Positions 63,979 to 64,000 of a stretch of 64,000 nucleotides of DNA are shown one piece after another (within the stretch, counting starts at the first letter, position 1; every line of letters begins with the position of its first letter). The notes below the pieces were generated by a model, which saw nothing but the letters and a program-made list of their open reading frames with translations, searched no databases and had not been told where the DNA came from. Where the stretch lies: contig NZ_JAMXLA010000001.1 in NCBI RefSeq assembly GCF_024054175.1, forward strand, positions 62,001-126,000. Reading direction: 5' to 3'. The DNA comes from Flavobacterium sp. NRK1. Lineage in GTDB: Bacteria > Bacteroidota > Bacteroidia > Flavobacteriales > Flavobacteriaceae. The translations under genes and the position numbers were made by a program.

Positions 63979-64000
63979 TTTTTATATTTTAAATATTTAC

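Overview
The window looks like a chromosomal segment of a Flavobacteriaceae bacterium, close to Flavobacterium (phylum Bacteroidota). The evidence is AT-rich DNA, start codons with no clear Shine-Dalgarno sequence, and repeated promoters of the Bacteroidota type (TTG, 19-20 nt, TAnnTTTG). There are type IX secretion (T9SS) cargo proteins of both the type A and type B sorting classes, the T9SS protein PorQ beside cmk, a bacillithiol gene (bshB1), menaquinone genes, and many lipoproteins and small families typical of this group. It is mostly core genome. I see no prophage, insertion sequence, CRISPR array or plasmid functions.

Layout. 1-11 kb: the end of priA, a LytTR response regulator, the rpsF-rpsR-rplI operon, ligA-rlmH, folP, and the DUF1599 / BT_3928-like / ABC permease / TlpA-like / tpiA block. 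11-17 kb: a Crp-family regulator, a 1306-residue T9SS cargo protein and a YdcF-like protein. 17-25 kb: an exported peptide deformylase homologue with glmM, an AcpH-like protein, a ClC channel, a thioredoxin-reductase-like flavoprotein and a copper P-type ATPase. 25-31 kb: transaldolase, a short-chain dehydrogenase, the SRP RNA gene on the minus strand, glutaminyl-peptide cyclotransferase, a fasciclin protein and rpsA with a structured leader. 31-41 kb: a T9SS type B cargo protein, a nucleoside transporter, cmk-porQ and lon. 41-48 kb: two lipoproteins with the same N-terminal leader, a UMF1-family transporter, an M48 protease, and an operon of alpha/beta hydrolase, exported MsrB, cytosolic MsrB and an Nth-like glycosylase. 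47.8-49.3 kb: a stable-RNA zone with an apparent rRNA-operon remnant, two small paralogous genes and tRNA-His. 49-59 kb: bshB1, a menaquinone pair, exported lipoproteins and purL. 59-64 kb: poorly characterised exported proteins, then an AraC regulator with a second short-chain dehydrogenase.

The most unusual locus is 47834-48117. Two perfect tandem promoters of the stable-RNA type, with the same start sequence, are followed by a short rRNA-leader-like segment. This is fused to only the 3' third of a 5S rRNA and an intact terminator. It reads as an rRNA operon collapsed by deletion, leaving strong promoters that would make a transcript of about 110-250 nt. Other points of interest are the folded rpsA leader, a peptide deformylase with a signal peptide, an Nth-like enzyme with reordered cluster cysteines, and the paralogous small genes next to the rRNA remnant.

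Themes. Several neighbouring genes concern redox and envelope repair: MsrB x2, CxxC thioredoxin-fold proteins, bacillithiol, the flavoprotein and the copper ATPase. Others concern T9SS-dependent export: PorQ, two giant cargo proteins, and glutaminyl cyclotransferase, which may modify exported N-termini. These functional links are inferences from families and position, not demonstrated here.
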